In this document: positions 9,094-17,966 of the stretch, in pieces
How positions within the stretch are numbered: position 1 is the stretch's first letter
Layout of the letters: every line of letters starts with the position of its first letter
Assembly: GCA_019247605.1 (NCBI GenBank)
Contig: JAFBAS010000090.1
Coordinates: forward strand, 1-64,000
DNA: 64,000 nt
Origin: Hyphomicrobiales bacterium
Lineage (GTDB): Bacteria; Pseudomonadota; Alphaproteobacteria; Rhizobiales; Beijerinckiaceae
Reading direction: 5' to 3'
The notes under the pieces: generated by a model
Told to the model about the DNA's origin: nothing
Seen by the model: only the letters and a program-made list of their open reading frames with translations
The model's database searches: none
Made by a program: the position numbers and the translations under genes

Positions 9094-9489
9094 TCAGTCC
9101 TCGAGAGTGGGATCGTCGATCAAAGTTCTTCCGCGCGCGACAAGGGTCAAGCGGCGGCCGACTTTCAGCAAGGGATAAAGCAAGGTCGATGCCGCGCGGC
9201 TTGAGAAAATCGCCCGATTGAGCCGATTAAACCAGGACACCGGGCTCGAAAGTCCAGCAAGCACATGGACGGCGTCGCTGCCGTAATAGGTTTTACCCTT
9301 ATAAACGAACAGCATCCCCTCGTTCAGGTCGTAGCCCCGCCGCCAATACGTGCTGAGACGCGGATCCTTCGATCTGGCGTCCAGCAATTCGACTTTTCCG
9401 ACCGCTTCGCGCAGGCGCACAAAGCGAGCATAGTTCTGACAGAAGATGCAATCACCGTCATAAATGATCAGCGCGGCTTCTTCATTCAT
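9094..9489 (-). CDS. DCC-family thiol-disulfide oxidoreductase (DUF393)
   Basis: This is a 131-residue thioredoxin-like protein of the DCC family, named after its conserved Asp-Cys-x-x-Cys motif. Here the motif is IIYDGDCIFCQNYARFV at residues 8-24, with the two putative redox cysteines intact. The family is predicted to do thiol-disulfide exchange; substrates are mostly unknown. The length is normal and there is no signal peptide, so it is cytoplasmic. It stands alone between two intergenic gaps of about 300 bp. Confidence 0.9.
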   Translation of the reverse strand: MNEEAALIIYDGDCIFCQNYARFVRLREAVGKVELLDARSKDPRLSTYWRRGYDLNEGMLFVYKGKTYYGSDAVHVLAGLSSPVSWFNRLNRAIFSSRAASTLLYPLLKVGRRLTLVARGRTLIDDPTLED

Positions 9490-9794
9490 GGTCGCTGGCC
9501 TTCAGTACGACGGAGATACGTCAAAAGACGCGACTTGCCCTCCCGGATATAAGGTGCCGCCGCGAAGATGTAAGGTCACTCTGGCATGATGGTCGCAGCG
9601 CTGGCACCCGGTTTGACTGCGGTGTTTACGGCCTCTGCCCTACGAGCGCGCATGGCGTGGCAGCTTTTGTTACGCCGCGTTGCACCCGCACCGCCGCGGC
9701 TCGCGCTTTCCGAGCCGGCAACTACGCTGATGCCGGTATCGGGGAGCCTCGGCAGTGGAAATCGTTCACGTTTCGGCATTTTCACGGTTAGGAC
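9490..9794. other. 305-bp intergenic region
   Basis: Two overlapping 69-70 codon open frames exist here on opposite strands (9576-9785 minus, 9586-9798 plus). Neither has a good ribosome site or a recognisable protein, so I leave both out. I see no promoter or repeat. Confidence 0.4.
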
Positions 9795-10496
9795 CTAAAC
9801 GTCGTCTCGCTCGGCGATGCGGCTCAGTTTCGCTGGATCGCAGAAAAGCCGATCCGTGGTCCGTCGGAGTGCTCCCAGAGTTTCGAGCTCGCCGAGCGCA
9901 GCGTTGACCTTGGGGCGCGTCGCGCCTAGCAGCTTGGCGAGTTCATCTTGAGAAAATTTAATTTCAAGCGCGATGCGCGCTCCGCCCTCTGTCGGTCGGG
10001 TCCCCAGGGCGACGAGGAGAAACCGCGCAAGCCGGGTTTCCAAGGGATAGAGCGCGATTGCTTCCAATTGCTCGCTGGTCTCTCTTAGCCGCTGGCACAA
10101 ATACGCGACCATGGCTGTCAAAATGGCAGGCTGTGTGGAGAGCAGCTGTTGTAACGCATTTCGCTCCAGCCGGTAGGCGGTGACATGCGTCATGGCGATC
10201 GCGTCCGCCGTTCTCGGACCCCCGTCGAGCGCCGCGATCTCGCCGAAAATCTCTCCCACGGCAGCATGCCGAAAGCTCAGCTCTCGGCCCGTGCTCGACA
10301 CGACCGCCAAGCGCACGCGGCCCTCCGCAATCAGATAAAGTCCGCCGCCAAGGTCGCCGCGCGCAAAAAGCATCTCTCCCTTGGCGAAAACGACCTTACG
10401 AAACGCCGCGGCGCAGGCAAGCAGATCGGCGCGCGGCAACGCTTTGAACAGAGCCGTCTCAGCCAACAGATGTACAACCGTATCGGCCTTCGACAT
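9795..10496 (-). CDS. Crp/Fnr-family transcriptional regulator
   Basis: The product is a 233-residue regulator with an N-terminal cyclic-nucleotide-binding (cNMP) beta roll and a C-terminal winged helix. The phosphate-binding cassette reads GEIFGEIAALDGGPRTADAI, so the FGE and R-T residues that contact cAMP in CRP are present. The helix-turn-helix is SQDELAKLLGATRPKVNAALGELETLGAL. No Fnr-type cysteine cluster is seen. The start is MSKADTVV; MIPEPMSK five codons earlier is possible, while the frame further upstream runs into the VOC gene. It is the second gene of a two-gene operon and likely responds to cAMP. A CRP-like palindrome lies 150 bp upstream of the operon. Confidence 0.92.
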   Translation of the reverse strand: MSKADTVVHLLAETALFKALPRADLLACAAAFRKVVFAKGEMLFARGDLGGGLYLIAEGRVRLAVVSSTGRELSFRHAAVGEIFGEIAALDGGPRTADAIAMTHVTAYRLERNALQQLLSTQPAILTAMVAYLCQRLRETSEQLEAIALYPLETRLARFLLVALGTRPTEGGARIALEIKFSQDELAKLLGATRPKVNAALGELETLGALRRTTDRLFCDPAKLSRIAERDDV

Positions 10497-10551
10497 TGGT
10501 TCCGGGATCATTCTCGACAAGTTAAAGCGGTCCGAGTTCGGCAAAGCATCG

Positions 10552-11004
10552 CTATCGATAATCTCCAGCGGGATTGAAGCGGGCACCTTCCGCGAGAACG
10601 CCCTTTCCAGGCACGTGATTGAGTTCGAGGCGTATTCCAGCCGGATCTTCGAACAGAACCGAATAATATCCCGGTGCCCAGGGCCCCTCCTCCGGAGGAT
10701 GAACAATAGTCGCGTTCTGCTCCTTCAAAAAAAGATAGGCCCTGTCGATGTCCTGCCTGCTTCGGCATCTGAAACATATGTGATGCAAGCCGACAGTCCC
10801 TTGCGTAAACCGGCGCCGCGCGTGCTTGCGCTCACAGGGGCCTACCCCCACCGCCGTTCGTCCGCCCACGTAGTAGATGTTTTGCTCGCCGCTGAACACG
10901 CATTCCAGCCCGAGGAAAGGAAGCAGCGCTTCATAGAAGGCCCGGCATTTGGGCCACTCGCCGACGTTCAAGACTACATGCGCGACTCCGTCGATCTCTA
11001 TCAT
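10552..11004 (-). CDS. VOC-family (glyoxalase-fold) protein
   Basis: This protein of 150 residues has the vicinal-oxygen-chelate fold, with paired beta-alpha-beta-beta-beta modules starting at IDGVAHVVLNVGEWPKCRAFYEALLPFLGL and GTVGLHHICFRCRSRQDIDRAYLFLKEQ, and ending with FEDPAGIRLELNHVPG. His in VAHVVLN, His in LHHICFR and Glu in LELNHV are candidate metal ligands. The substrate is unknown; members include glyoxalase I, dioxygenases and antibiotic-resistance proteins. The start at MIEIDGVAH was preferred over a Met four residues upstream. It is first in an operon with the Crp/Fnr-type regulator (gap 55 bp). Confidence 0.88.
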   Translation of the reverse strand: MIEIDGVAHVVLNVGEWPKCRAFYEALLPFLGLECVFSGEQNIYYVGGRTAVGVGPCERKHARRRFTQGTVGLHHICFRCRSRQDIDRAYLFLKEQNATIVHPPEEGPWAPGYYSVLFEDPAGIRLELNHVPGKGVLAEGARFNPAGDYR

Positions 11005-11151
11005 GATCGCTTCCAATCAAGCTGTTTTGTCGAGGCTCGCCGCAGGGTGTTTCCGAACAAATGCGCACGTAAACTCCGACTGCCCTGTCCCGCAATCCCT
11101 GGAGAAAGCCTCACCTTTTGATCTCTGCCGTTCGTCCTCATCCGGGACGGC

Positions 11152-11167
11152 TGTCACCCTGGTGACA
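11152..11167. promoter_or_regulatory. Crp/Fnr-type palindromic site TGTCA-N6-TGACA
   Basis: The sequence TGTCACCCTGGTGACA is a perfect 16-bp palindrome with the half-site length and N6 spacing of Crp/Fnr-family operators (compare CRP TGTGA-N6-TCACA and CooA TGTCA/G-N6-C/TGACA). It lies 64 bp upstream of the cyclase start and about 150 bp upstream of the divergent VOC gene, whose operon encodes a Crp/Fnr-family protein. The likely reading is an operator for that regulator controlling one or both directions. Confidence 0.6.
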
Positions 11168-11230
11168 TTTCTAGCCGATTATTGCTGATATACTGAATGG
11201 CAACATCGATCGGGCCGAGAGGGCCGTAAA

Positions 11231-14200
11231 ATGGATATCGGCAGTTGGTTGCGAGGCCTCGGTCTCGAAAAATACCAGGCCGCGTTTTACGAAAACAAGA
11301 TCGACGGCGAAGTCCTGACGAAGCTCACGAGTGAAGACTTGAAGGAGCTCGGCGTCGCGATCGTCGGTGATCGGCGCAAGCTTTTGGTCGCCATCGGTGA
11401 ATTGGCTGGCTGCTCGACCTTGCCCCGCAATTCGACGGTCTCGGCAATGCGCCGACAATTGACGGTCATGTTCGCCGATCTTGTGGGCTCGACGTCTTTC
11501 GCGGCGCAGCTCGATCCGGAGGATATGGGGGATTTGATCGGCGCCTTTCAGAAGGCGATTGCATCGGCCGTGACAGCCTTCGACGGCTACGTGGCGAAGC
11601 TGATGGGCGATGGTGCACTCGTCTATTTCGGTTATCCGCGCGCGCATGAAGACGACGCCGAGCGTGCCGCTAGAGCAGGTATGGCGGCGGTGCATGCGGT
11701 TCGCGCATTGGGACGTGAACGCGGCCTTCCCCTCGAGGCGCGCTGCGGCATTGCGACCGGAACCGTCGTGGTCGGCGGGTTCATCGGAGAGGGCGAGGCA
11801 CGCGAGCGCGGCGTGGTCGGCGAAACGCCGAACCTGTCGGCGCGACTGCAAGCCTTGGCTGAGCCTGGCAGCGTCGTGGTCGCCGAATCCACTCGACGAC
11901 TGCTCGGGGGGACCTTCGAGCTCAAGGCGCTGGGGCCGCAGGATGTGAAGGGTCTTGGGTCCCCCGTGCTGGCTTGGTCGGTCCTGCGCGAGGCCGAGAA
12001 TATCAGCCGATTCGAGGCATTGCGCTCCGAGAGGATGCCACCTTTCGTGGGCCGCAAACAGGAGCTCACCTCGCTCCTCGATCGCTGGCGCGAGGCCAGT
12101 GAAGGTGAGGGAAATGTCGTGCTGCTGTCTGGCGAGGCCGGCATCGGCAAATCACGAATGCTGACAGTCCTGCGCCAGCGGATCGGGCATGAGCGCTCCG
12201 TCGTGCTGCGTTACCAATGCTCGCCCCATCACATCAATGACGCGTTTCACCCGATCCTTCGCCAGATGGCGCAGGCAGCGGGATTCGTTGCCGGCGAGCC
12301 CGCGTGCGCGCGGCTCGACAAGCTCGAAAAAATGATCGCGTCCTCCGGCCTCGAAGCTCGGGAAACTGCGCCTTACATCGCCTCGCTCATGTCGATCCCG
12401 ACCTCGGAAAGATATCCGCCGCTTGAGATGTCACCGATTGAGGTCAAGGAGCGCGCGATCGCGGCCCTCTTTTCCTTGTTTATCGGTCAGACGAAGGACG
12501 CACCGGTACTCGCGCTCTTGGAGGACGCGCATTGGCTCGATCCCTCGACCCTCGACGTGTTCGGCCGGCTTGTCGCGACAATTCAAGAGCTCCCGGCTCT
12601 CTTGGTGGTGACCTCCCGTCCGGATTTCGACCCGCCTTGGCGCGATCACGCGCATGTCAGCACGGTAAAGCTGGAGCGCATGCGGCGCCATCACGCGGTT
12701 GCGATGATCGGCCGGATGACCGGTGGCAAGGGGTTGCCCGACGACGTGCTGGCACAAATCGTCGCGAGCGCGGACGGTGTTCCCTTGTTCCTCGAGGAGC
12801 TCACCCGGACTGTGCTCGAATCAGGCCTATTGCGCGAACAAAGCCGTGATTACGTGCTCGCGAGGCCTCTTACTCCTTTGGCCATTCCCGCGACCTTGCA
12901 AGACTCGCTGATGGCCCGCCTCGATCGGGTCGCCTCGGTCAAGCAGATCGCGCAAATCGGCTCGGCAATCGGGCGCGAGTTCTCCGATCGTCTTTTGCGG
13001 GCCGTCTCACCTCTTCAAGGGCCGGCATTGGACGAAGCTTTGAACGAGCTCACAGCGTCGGAATTAGTCTTCAGGCGTGGCGCGCTCCCAGATGCGACCT
13101 ATGTCTTCAAGCATGCGCTCGTTCAGGACACCGCCCACGCTTCCTTGTTGCGCCGCGAACGTCAGCGCATCCACGCCGATATCGCGACTGCCTTGGTTGA
13201 AAGCTTTCCTGAGGAAGTGGAATCCGCTCCCGCCCTTGTCGCAAATCATTTTACCGTGGCAGGCCTTGACGAGCCCGCCGTCAACTACTGGCTGAAAGCG
13301 GCGGAACAGGCCCTTTCGCGCTCCGGATACGCGGAAGCCGAGCGCTTCATCGAATCCGGGCTCGCCCTGATATCGCGCTTGCCGGTTGGGCCCCACCGGC
13401 AACGCCTCGAGCTCGCCCTCCAGCTCGCGCGTGCCAACGCGTTGTCGTCGCTCAGGGGCTATGCCGCGCCAGAAATGATCGCTGCCTTGAATGCCGCGAA
13501 ACGTGTCATCGATGCCGGCGTCGGTTCGGCTTTGCAGCGCTTCAGCGTCCTCAATGGCCTGTGCTCGGCGTATTACATCGCGGCGAAGCTGGAGCCCGCA
13601 CTCGTCATGGCGAACGAGATCGTGCACATTGCCGACCGCCAGATCGACAGCACCTACAAGCTCGTCGGACACCGTCTGCTGGGCACGATGCAGTTCCTGA
13701 TGGGACAAAACGCGCAAGCGTCGAAAAGCCTGCACCTGGCCGGGCTCTACCGTGATCCTGTGCGCCAAAAGTCGCTGAGCTATCGATTCGCCTATGATCC
13801 ATCCATCGCCGTTTCCTGCTGGAACATCGCCGTGCTTTGTTCGTCGGGTGCCCTCGATCGCGCGTCCAAGCTCATCGCGCAGGTTCAAGACGAGCGTCCC
13901 AACCATCGCCATCCGCCCACCGTGGCCGCGTGCATCTGGTTCACCTCGGTATTTCCCAATCTCATGTTGCGGCAGTTGGAATCTTGCGAACGTCACAGCG
14001 CCGAACTCGTCACCTATTGCACCGAGAACAAGGTCGATCATTGGAAGCAATTCGGCAGCGTCTTTCTTGCCTGCGCCCGGGCGGTTCGCGAACCCTGCAA
14101 GGAGAACGTCGCGGCGCTGCGCGCGGCGATCGAGGCCAAGCATCGCTCCGGCGCAAGCGTGGGGGACTCCCTTTACATGTCTCAGCTGGCCGAAGCTTTG

Positions 14201-14647
14201 CTGATGATGGACGATCTGAGCGGGGCGCAAGCGATCTTGGAGGAAGGCTTCGGCTTTGTTGAACGGTCAGGCGAGCGCTTTTGGCTTGCAGAACTGCATC
14301 GCCTGAACGGTCGCCTCGAACTCAACCGACGCCAGTCCGAGAGGGCGCAGGCGCAAGCGCATTTCATGAAGGCGATCGAAATCTCAAGGCGGCAAGAAAG
14401 CCCCCTCTTGGAATTGCGCGCCGCTACCGATCTCGTGCGATCGTGGGGGGAAGAAGCACGCGGCAAATCCAAGACGCTGTTGGCGCCGATCCTCGCTTCC
14501 ATCAAGGGTGGCGAGACGGTTTCCGAAATTCGCCAAGCGCGTGCCCTGCTCGAGGATGTGCAGCCCAAGGTCGCGGCGCGTTCTACGGAACGGACCCCTC
14601 GACCGCCAAGCTCGAGGCCAGGCGAATCCTGGGCGAGCGCGAGCTGA
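11231..14647 (+). CDS. SAM domain - class III adenylate cyclase - AAA ATPase - TPR signalling protein
   Basis: This 1138-residue multidomain protein starts with a SAM domain (residues 1-62, WLRGLGLEKYQAAFYENKIDG), followed by a class III nucleotide cyclase domain (about 75-245). Both metal-binding aspartates are present (TVMFADLVGST, Asp83; KLMGDGALVYFGYP, Asp127). Next comes an AAA/STAND-type ATPase (Walker A GEAGIGKS near residue 303, Walker B LALLEDAHWLDPS), and the rest is helical TPR-like repeats. The family is common in Hyphomicrobiales with uncertain input signals; it probably makes cAMP. A Crp-type site lies upstream and a Crp/Fnr regulator gene is divergent, suggesting a cAMP circuit. 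Confidence 0.93.
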   Translation: MDIGSWLRGLGLEKYQAAFYENKIDGEVLTKLTSEDLKELGVAIVGDRRKLLVAIGELAGCSTLPRNSTVSAMRRQLTVMFADLVGSTSFAAQLDPEDMGDLIGAFQKAIASAVTAFDGYVAKLMGDGALVYFGYPRAHEDDAERAARAGMAAVHAVRALGRERGLPLEARCGIATGTVVVGGFIGEGEARERGVVGETPNLSARLQALAEPGSVVVAESTRRLLGGTFELKALGPQDVKGLGSPVLAWSVLREAENISRFEALRSERMPPFVGRKQELTSLLDRWREASEGEGNVVLLSGEAGIGKSRMLTVLRQRIGHERSVVLRYQCSPHHINDAFHPILRQMAQAAGFVAGEPACARLDKLEKMIASSGLEARETAPYIASLMSIPTSERYPPLEMSPIEVKERAIAALFSLFIGQTKDAPVLALLEDAHWLDPSTLDVFGRLVATIQELPALLVVTSRPDFDPPWRDHAHVSTVKLERMRRHHAVAMIGRMTGGKGLPDDVLAQIVASADGVPLFLEELTRTVLESGLLREQSRDYVLARPLTPLAIPATLQDSLMARLDRVASVKQIAQIGSAIGREFSDRLLRAVSPLQGPALDEALNELTASELVFRRGALPDATYVFKHALVQDTAHASLLRRERQRIHADIATALVESFPEEVESAPALVANHFTVAGLDEPAVNYWLKAAEQALSRSGYAEAERFIESGLALISRLPVGPHRQRLELALQLARANALSSLRGYAAPEMIAALNAAKRVIDAGVGSALQRFSVLNGLCSAYYIAAKLEPALVMANEIVHIADRQIDSTYKLVGHRLLGTMQFLMGQNAQASKSLHLAGLYRDPVRQKSLSYRFAYDPSIAVSCWNIAVLCSSGALDRASKLIAQVQDERPNHRHPPTVAACIWFTSVFPNLMLRQLESCERHSAELVTYCTENKVDHWKQFGSVFLACARAVREPCKENVAALRAAIEAKHRSGASVGDSLYMSQLAEALLMMDDLSGAQAILEEGFGFVERSGERFWLAELHRLNGRLELNRRQSERAQAQAHFMKAIEISRRQESPLLELRAATDLVRSWGEEARGKSKTLLAPILASIKGGETVSEIRQARALLEDVQPKVAARSTERTPRPPSSRPGESWASAS

Positions 14648-14849
14648 GCCACTCCTCGGCCCGCCGGAATGCACAAGATTGCGTGAAGCGGATCGGGAAC
14701 CCGACAATAGCCAGCCAGTTCGGTCTCTGACAGCTCGAGACGCGAACCCTCGCACGATGGCGGATTTGGCGCTTGCATGTGTTGCTCGCAAGGATGAGGA
14801 TCACCTCATCTTGAGGTGAGAATGTCCGGCCGCCCCGCGTGGAGATGAC

Positions 14850-16835
14850 ATGCTCGACAAGCCCGGCAGAAACAGGCAAGCAGCGCCGGGCCGGCGCATC
14901 CTGCAATTGCTCGGCCTTAGCGATGAACCCGACGAGGCCGTGAAGCTGAAGCCAAAAAAGCCGCCAAAGGAACCCGAGGAGCGCAAGCATCAATACGCGA
15001 CCTGGTACATCTTCGCCGCTTTCCTCGGCGTGATGCTGATCCAGTTCGTCTGGCTTCGTTTCAGTCAGGTCGAAACGATCCCTTACAGCCAGTTTGAGCA
15101 GCTCCTCACGGACAACAAGGTCTCCGAGGTTCTGGTCGGCAACGATACCATCGAGGGCAAGCTCAAGGCGCCCTTGCCGGACGGGCGAAAGCTTTTCTAC
15201 ACGGTCCGTGTCGACCCCGCGCTCGCCGACAAATTGAAAGAGCACGGGGTCACTATCACGGGCGCGCCTTCCAGCAGCGTCCTTTCGACGATCCTGTCTT
15301 GGGTTCTGCCGATCTTCTTCTTTTACCTGATCTGGACTTACGGCATTCGCCGCATGGCGGAGCGCCAGGGGTTCGGCGGTTTGATGGCGATCGGAAAATC
15401 GCGCGCCAAGGTCTATGTCGAAACGGACACGAAGGTCACGTTCAAGGACGTGGCGGGCGTGGACGAGGCAAAGTACGAGCTGCAGGAGATCGTCTCTTTC
15501 TTGCGCGATCCCAAATCCTTCGGCAGGCTCGGTGCGCGTGTGCCGAAGGGCGTGTTGCTGATCGGGCCACCCGGCACCGGCAAGACTTTGCTGGCGCGCG
15601 CGGTGGCGGGCGAGGCCGGCGTTCCCTTTTTCTCGATCTCGGGGGCCGAGTTCGTCGAAATGTTCGTCGGCGTCGGCGCCGCGCGCGTGCGCGACCTCTT
15701 CGAACAGGCGCGCAAGGCAGCACCATGCATCATCTTCATCGACGAACTCGACGCGCTGGGGCGCAGCCGCGCATCGAGCGTGGCAGGCGGCGGTTATGAT
15801 GAAAAGGAGCAAACACTCAATCAGCTCTTGGCTGAGCTCGATGGTTTCGATCCGAGCATCGGCGTCATTCTCATCGGCGCGACCAATCGCCCGGAAGTGC
15901 TCGATCCGGCCCTGCTGCGGCCTGGGCGCTTCGACCGCCAGGTGCTCGTCGATCGGCCCGACCGCGTCGGCCGTCTCGAAATTCTCAAGGTGCATGTTGC
16001 GAAGATTCGCCTGGCGAAGGACGTCGATCTCCATCAGATCGCCAGCTTGACGCCGGGCTTCACTGGCGCCGACCTTGCGAATCTGGTGAACGAGGCGGCC
16101 ATCGTTGCGACGCGGCGCAATGGTGACGCGGTGACGCTCGAGGATTTCACGGTCGCGATCGAACGCATCGTCGCCGGCCTCGAGAAGAAGAGCCGCATTC
16201 TCGGGCCAGCCGAGCGCAACCGCGTCGCTCACCATGAAATGGGCCATGCGCTGGTCGCCGCGACCCTGCCCGGGGTCGATGCCGTGCACAAGGTTTCGAT
16301 CATCCCGCGAGGCGTTGGCGCGCTTGGCTACACCATGCAACGACCGACCGAAGATCGGTTTTTGCTGGGACGCGAAGAGCTCGAAAATCGAATCGCCGTA
16401 CTGATGGGTGGACGTGCGGCGGAAGCGCTGGTCTTTCAGGGAGAGGTTTCGACCGGCGCCTCGGACGACTTGCAGCGGGCGACCCAAATCGCCCTGGAGA
16501 TGGTCACGCGCTACGGGATGAACGAAACGATTGGACAGCGCACCTACGCCCCACCGCCTCAGCCATTTCTGATGGCGACCGCGACAAACGCGGTCGCCGC
16601 CTCCGACACGACCGAGCGCGAGATCGATATTGCCGTTCGAGATCTCGTGGCAACGGCGTTCAGCCGGGCGACCGAAATCCTACGCTCGCGCCGGAGCGAC
16701 CTCGAGGAGGGTGCACGCCTCCTGCTTGCGCAGGAGACGGTGACGGCCGAGCAATTCCCCCCGATCCGGTCTCCCTCAGCAGCCAGGAGCAGCCGAGACG
16801 GCACCGACGTACCGGCTGTGGCCGCTGATGGGTAG
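14850..16835 (+). CDS. ftsH: FtsH-type membrane ATP-dependent zinc metalloprotease (second type)
   Basis: This membrane-anchored AAA protease degrades unfolded or short-lived membrane and cytosolic proteins. Two membrane segments (about 52-70 and 146-163) flank a small periplasmic domain. The AAA module has Walker A GPPGTGKT (239-246), Walker [12 protein letters not shown] and the second-region-of-homology [20 protein letters not shown]. The zinc motif HEMGH is at 462-466. Length is 661 residues. The Arg/Lys-rich 50-residue N-terminal extension before the first membrane helix and the absent usual C-terminal tail suggest a paralogue rather than the housekeeping FtsH. The gene is alone, 200 bp behind the cyclase. 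Confidence 0.94.
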   Translation: MLDKPGRNRQAAPGRRILQLLGLSDEPDEAVKLKPKKPPKEPEERKHQYATWYIFAAFLGVMLIQFVWLRFSQVETIPYSQFEQLLTDNKVSEVLVGNDTIEGKLKAPLPDGRKLFYTVRVDPALADKLKEHGVTITGAPSSSVLSTILSWVLPIFFFYLIWTYGIRRMAERQGFGGLMAIGKSRAKVYVETDTKVTFKDVAGVDEAKYELQEIVSFLRDPKSFGRLGARVPKGVLLIGPPGTGKTLLARAVAGEAGVPFFSISGAEFVEMFVGVGAARVRDLFEQARKAAPCIIFIDELDALGRSRASSVAGGGYDEKEQTLNQLLAELDGFDPSIGVILIGATNRPEVLDPALLRPGRFDRQVLVDRPDRVGRLEILKVHVAKIRLAKDVDLHQIASLTPGFTGADLANLVNEAAIVATRRNGDAVTLEDFTVAIERIVAGLEKKSRILGPAERNRVAHHEMGHALVAATLPGVDAVHKVSIIPRGVGALGYTMQRPTEDRFLLGREELENRIAVLMGGRAAEALVFQGEVSTGASDDLQRATQIALEMVTRYGMNETIGQRTYAPPPQPFLMATATNAVAASDTTEREIDIAVRDLVATAFSRATEILRSRRSDLEEGARLLLAQETVTAEQFPPIRSPSAARSSRDGTDVPAVAADG

Positions 16836-17193
16836 TTTGGACCTTCTCCGCGCCCTCGGAGTCCCTCCCAGCTGCGATCCAGAGCCGAGAAGCTTTCGCA
16901 GCGCGAGTGCGCCCTGACCTTCCGCCGCCTCGGCCGCCATGGTGCGCTCAATGCGGATGAGTAGCACGCCAGGAGCTGTTAACTGAGCGCCCTGACAGAC
17001 CGCCCTCAACCGACTGAGGCTCACAGGTTCCCGCCTCCATGAAGGCACGTCGCGCCGCGATGAGTTTGGTCGCTCTTGCGCAACGGGGGATTGCGCTCGC
17101 CAGCCCGCTTGGAGCCTCACGCGCATATGGCTGCTTCGTCGGAACTTCCGTTTTTCCTTGCCGTTGCCGCGTGAGCAGCCAAGGAGGCGGATC
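16836..17193. other. 358-bp intergenic region with stress promoter
   Basis: No credible gene lies here. A long open frame on the minus strand across 16776-17297 has no sensible protein. The last 55 bp carry the EcfG-type promoter and ribosome site of the DUF892 gene. Nothing else was recognised. Confidence 0.5.
17141..17165 (+). promoter_or_regulatory. EcfG (general stress response) promoter
   Basis: GGAAC at 17141-17145 and CGTT at 17162-17165 are separated by exactly 16 bp. This matches the consensus GGAAC-N16/17-CGTT of the alphaproteobacterial extracytoplasmic sigma factor EcfG. It lies about 30 bp before the ATG of the DUF892 gene, so transcription would begin just downstream. This predicts that the gene belongs to the PhyR-NepR-EcfG general stress regulon. 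Confidence 0.8.
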
Positions 17194-17700
17194 ATGAACA
17201 CTGAGATCGCAAGAGACCTTTTCGTCGTCGGACTTCGCAACGCCCATGCCATGGAGGTGCAAGCAAGGGAATTGATGGAGCGCCAATCGGAGCGCATGTC
17301 GGATTATCCGCAGGTGCAGACGCGGGTGCGGCAGCATCTCGACGAGACGAATGGCCAGATCAAGCGTCTCGAGGAATGTCTCGACGCCTGCGGCGAGAGC
17401 ACCTCCACCATCAAGGACACCGCCATGTCTGCCATCGGCAACCTCGCCGCGATGGCGCACGCGGCGGCTGGCGACGAGATCCTGAAGAACACCTTCGCGA
17501 ATGAGGCTTTCGAGCATTATGAAATCGCGGCCTACAAGTCGCTCCTGACTCTATGTGACAAGGCCGGTGTCCGCATGGCGGCGGAGCCGCTGCGCCAATC
17601 TTTACGGGAAGAAGAGCAAATGGCGGACTGGATCGACGTGCATATTGAAGAGGTGACCCTGGACTATCTCGCCAACGCCGAGCGGAATGGCAAAAGTTGA
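17194..17700 (+). CDS. DUF892 (YciE/YciF-like) ferritin-fold stress protein
   Basis: This 168-residue all-helical protein belongs to the DUF892 family, whose structures show a ferritin-like four-helix bundle; YciE and YciF of enterobacteria are stress-induced members. Visible features are the opening LFVVGLRNAHAMEVQARELMERQ, the AHAAAGDEILKN segment and the helix FEHYEIAAYKSLLTLCDKAG with Glu/His residues suitable for a di-metal site, then LREEEQMADWIDVHIEEVTLDYL. The start is fixed by GGAGG six bases before the ATG; an upstream in-frame Met has no such site. An EcfG promoter directly upstream indicates general stress control. Enzymatic activity is unproven. Confidence 0.9.
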   Translation: MNTEIARDLFVVGLRNAHAMEVQARELMERQSERMSDYPQVQTRVRQHLDETNGQIKRLEECLDACGESTSTIKDTAMSAIGNLAAMAHAAAGDEILKNTFANEAFEHYEIAAYKSLLTLCDKAGVRMAAEPLRQSLREEEQMADWIDVHIEEVTLDYLANAERNGKS

Positions 17701-17966
17701 AGTGCGGCGGGTGTTGAACCTCTTATCGAACAGACATAGGAGTGCATTTCCCCGAATTTCCCAGATACTGAAGCAGTCTCCCAGCCTGCAATTTGGTCGC
17801 GCCTAGCGTTTTCAACAGCCTGAGTTCGGCAAAGCCTTCGTCTGCGCGCCGCTCGCGCATCGATCTGTTGCGCTCGGCATGTGATGTCATTTCGATCTGG
17901 GATGTCACCGGGGCTGTTGCAGAGGAGACCGCGACAGAACTTCCCGCCCATGCTTATCCAACGCGC

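Noticed and set aside
9576-9798. Two opposite 69-70 codon frames between the DCC and Crp genes
   Set aside because: They overlap each other, have no ribosome site, and neither has domain-like composition.
14583-16487. Long open frame (634 codons) on the minus strand across ftsH
   Set aside because: It is the antisense shadow of ftsH. High GC keeps antisense frames open; the translation has no domain and the ftsH frame is unmistakable.
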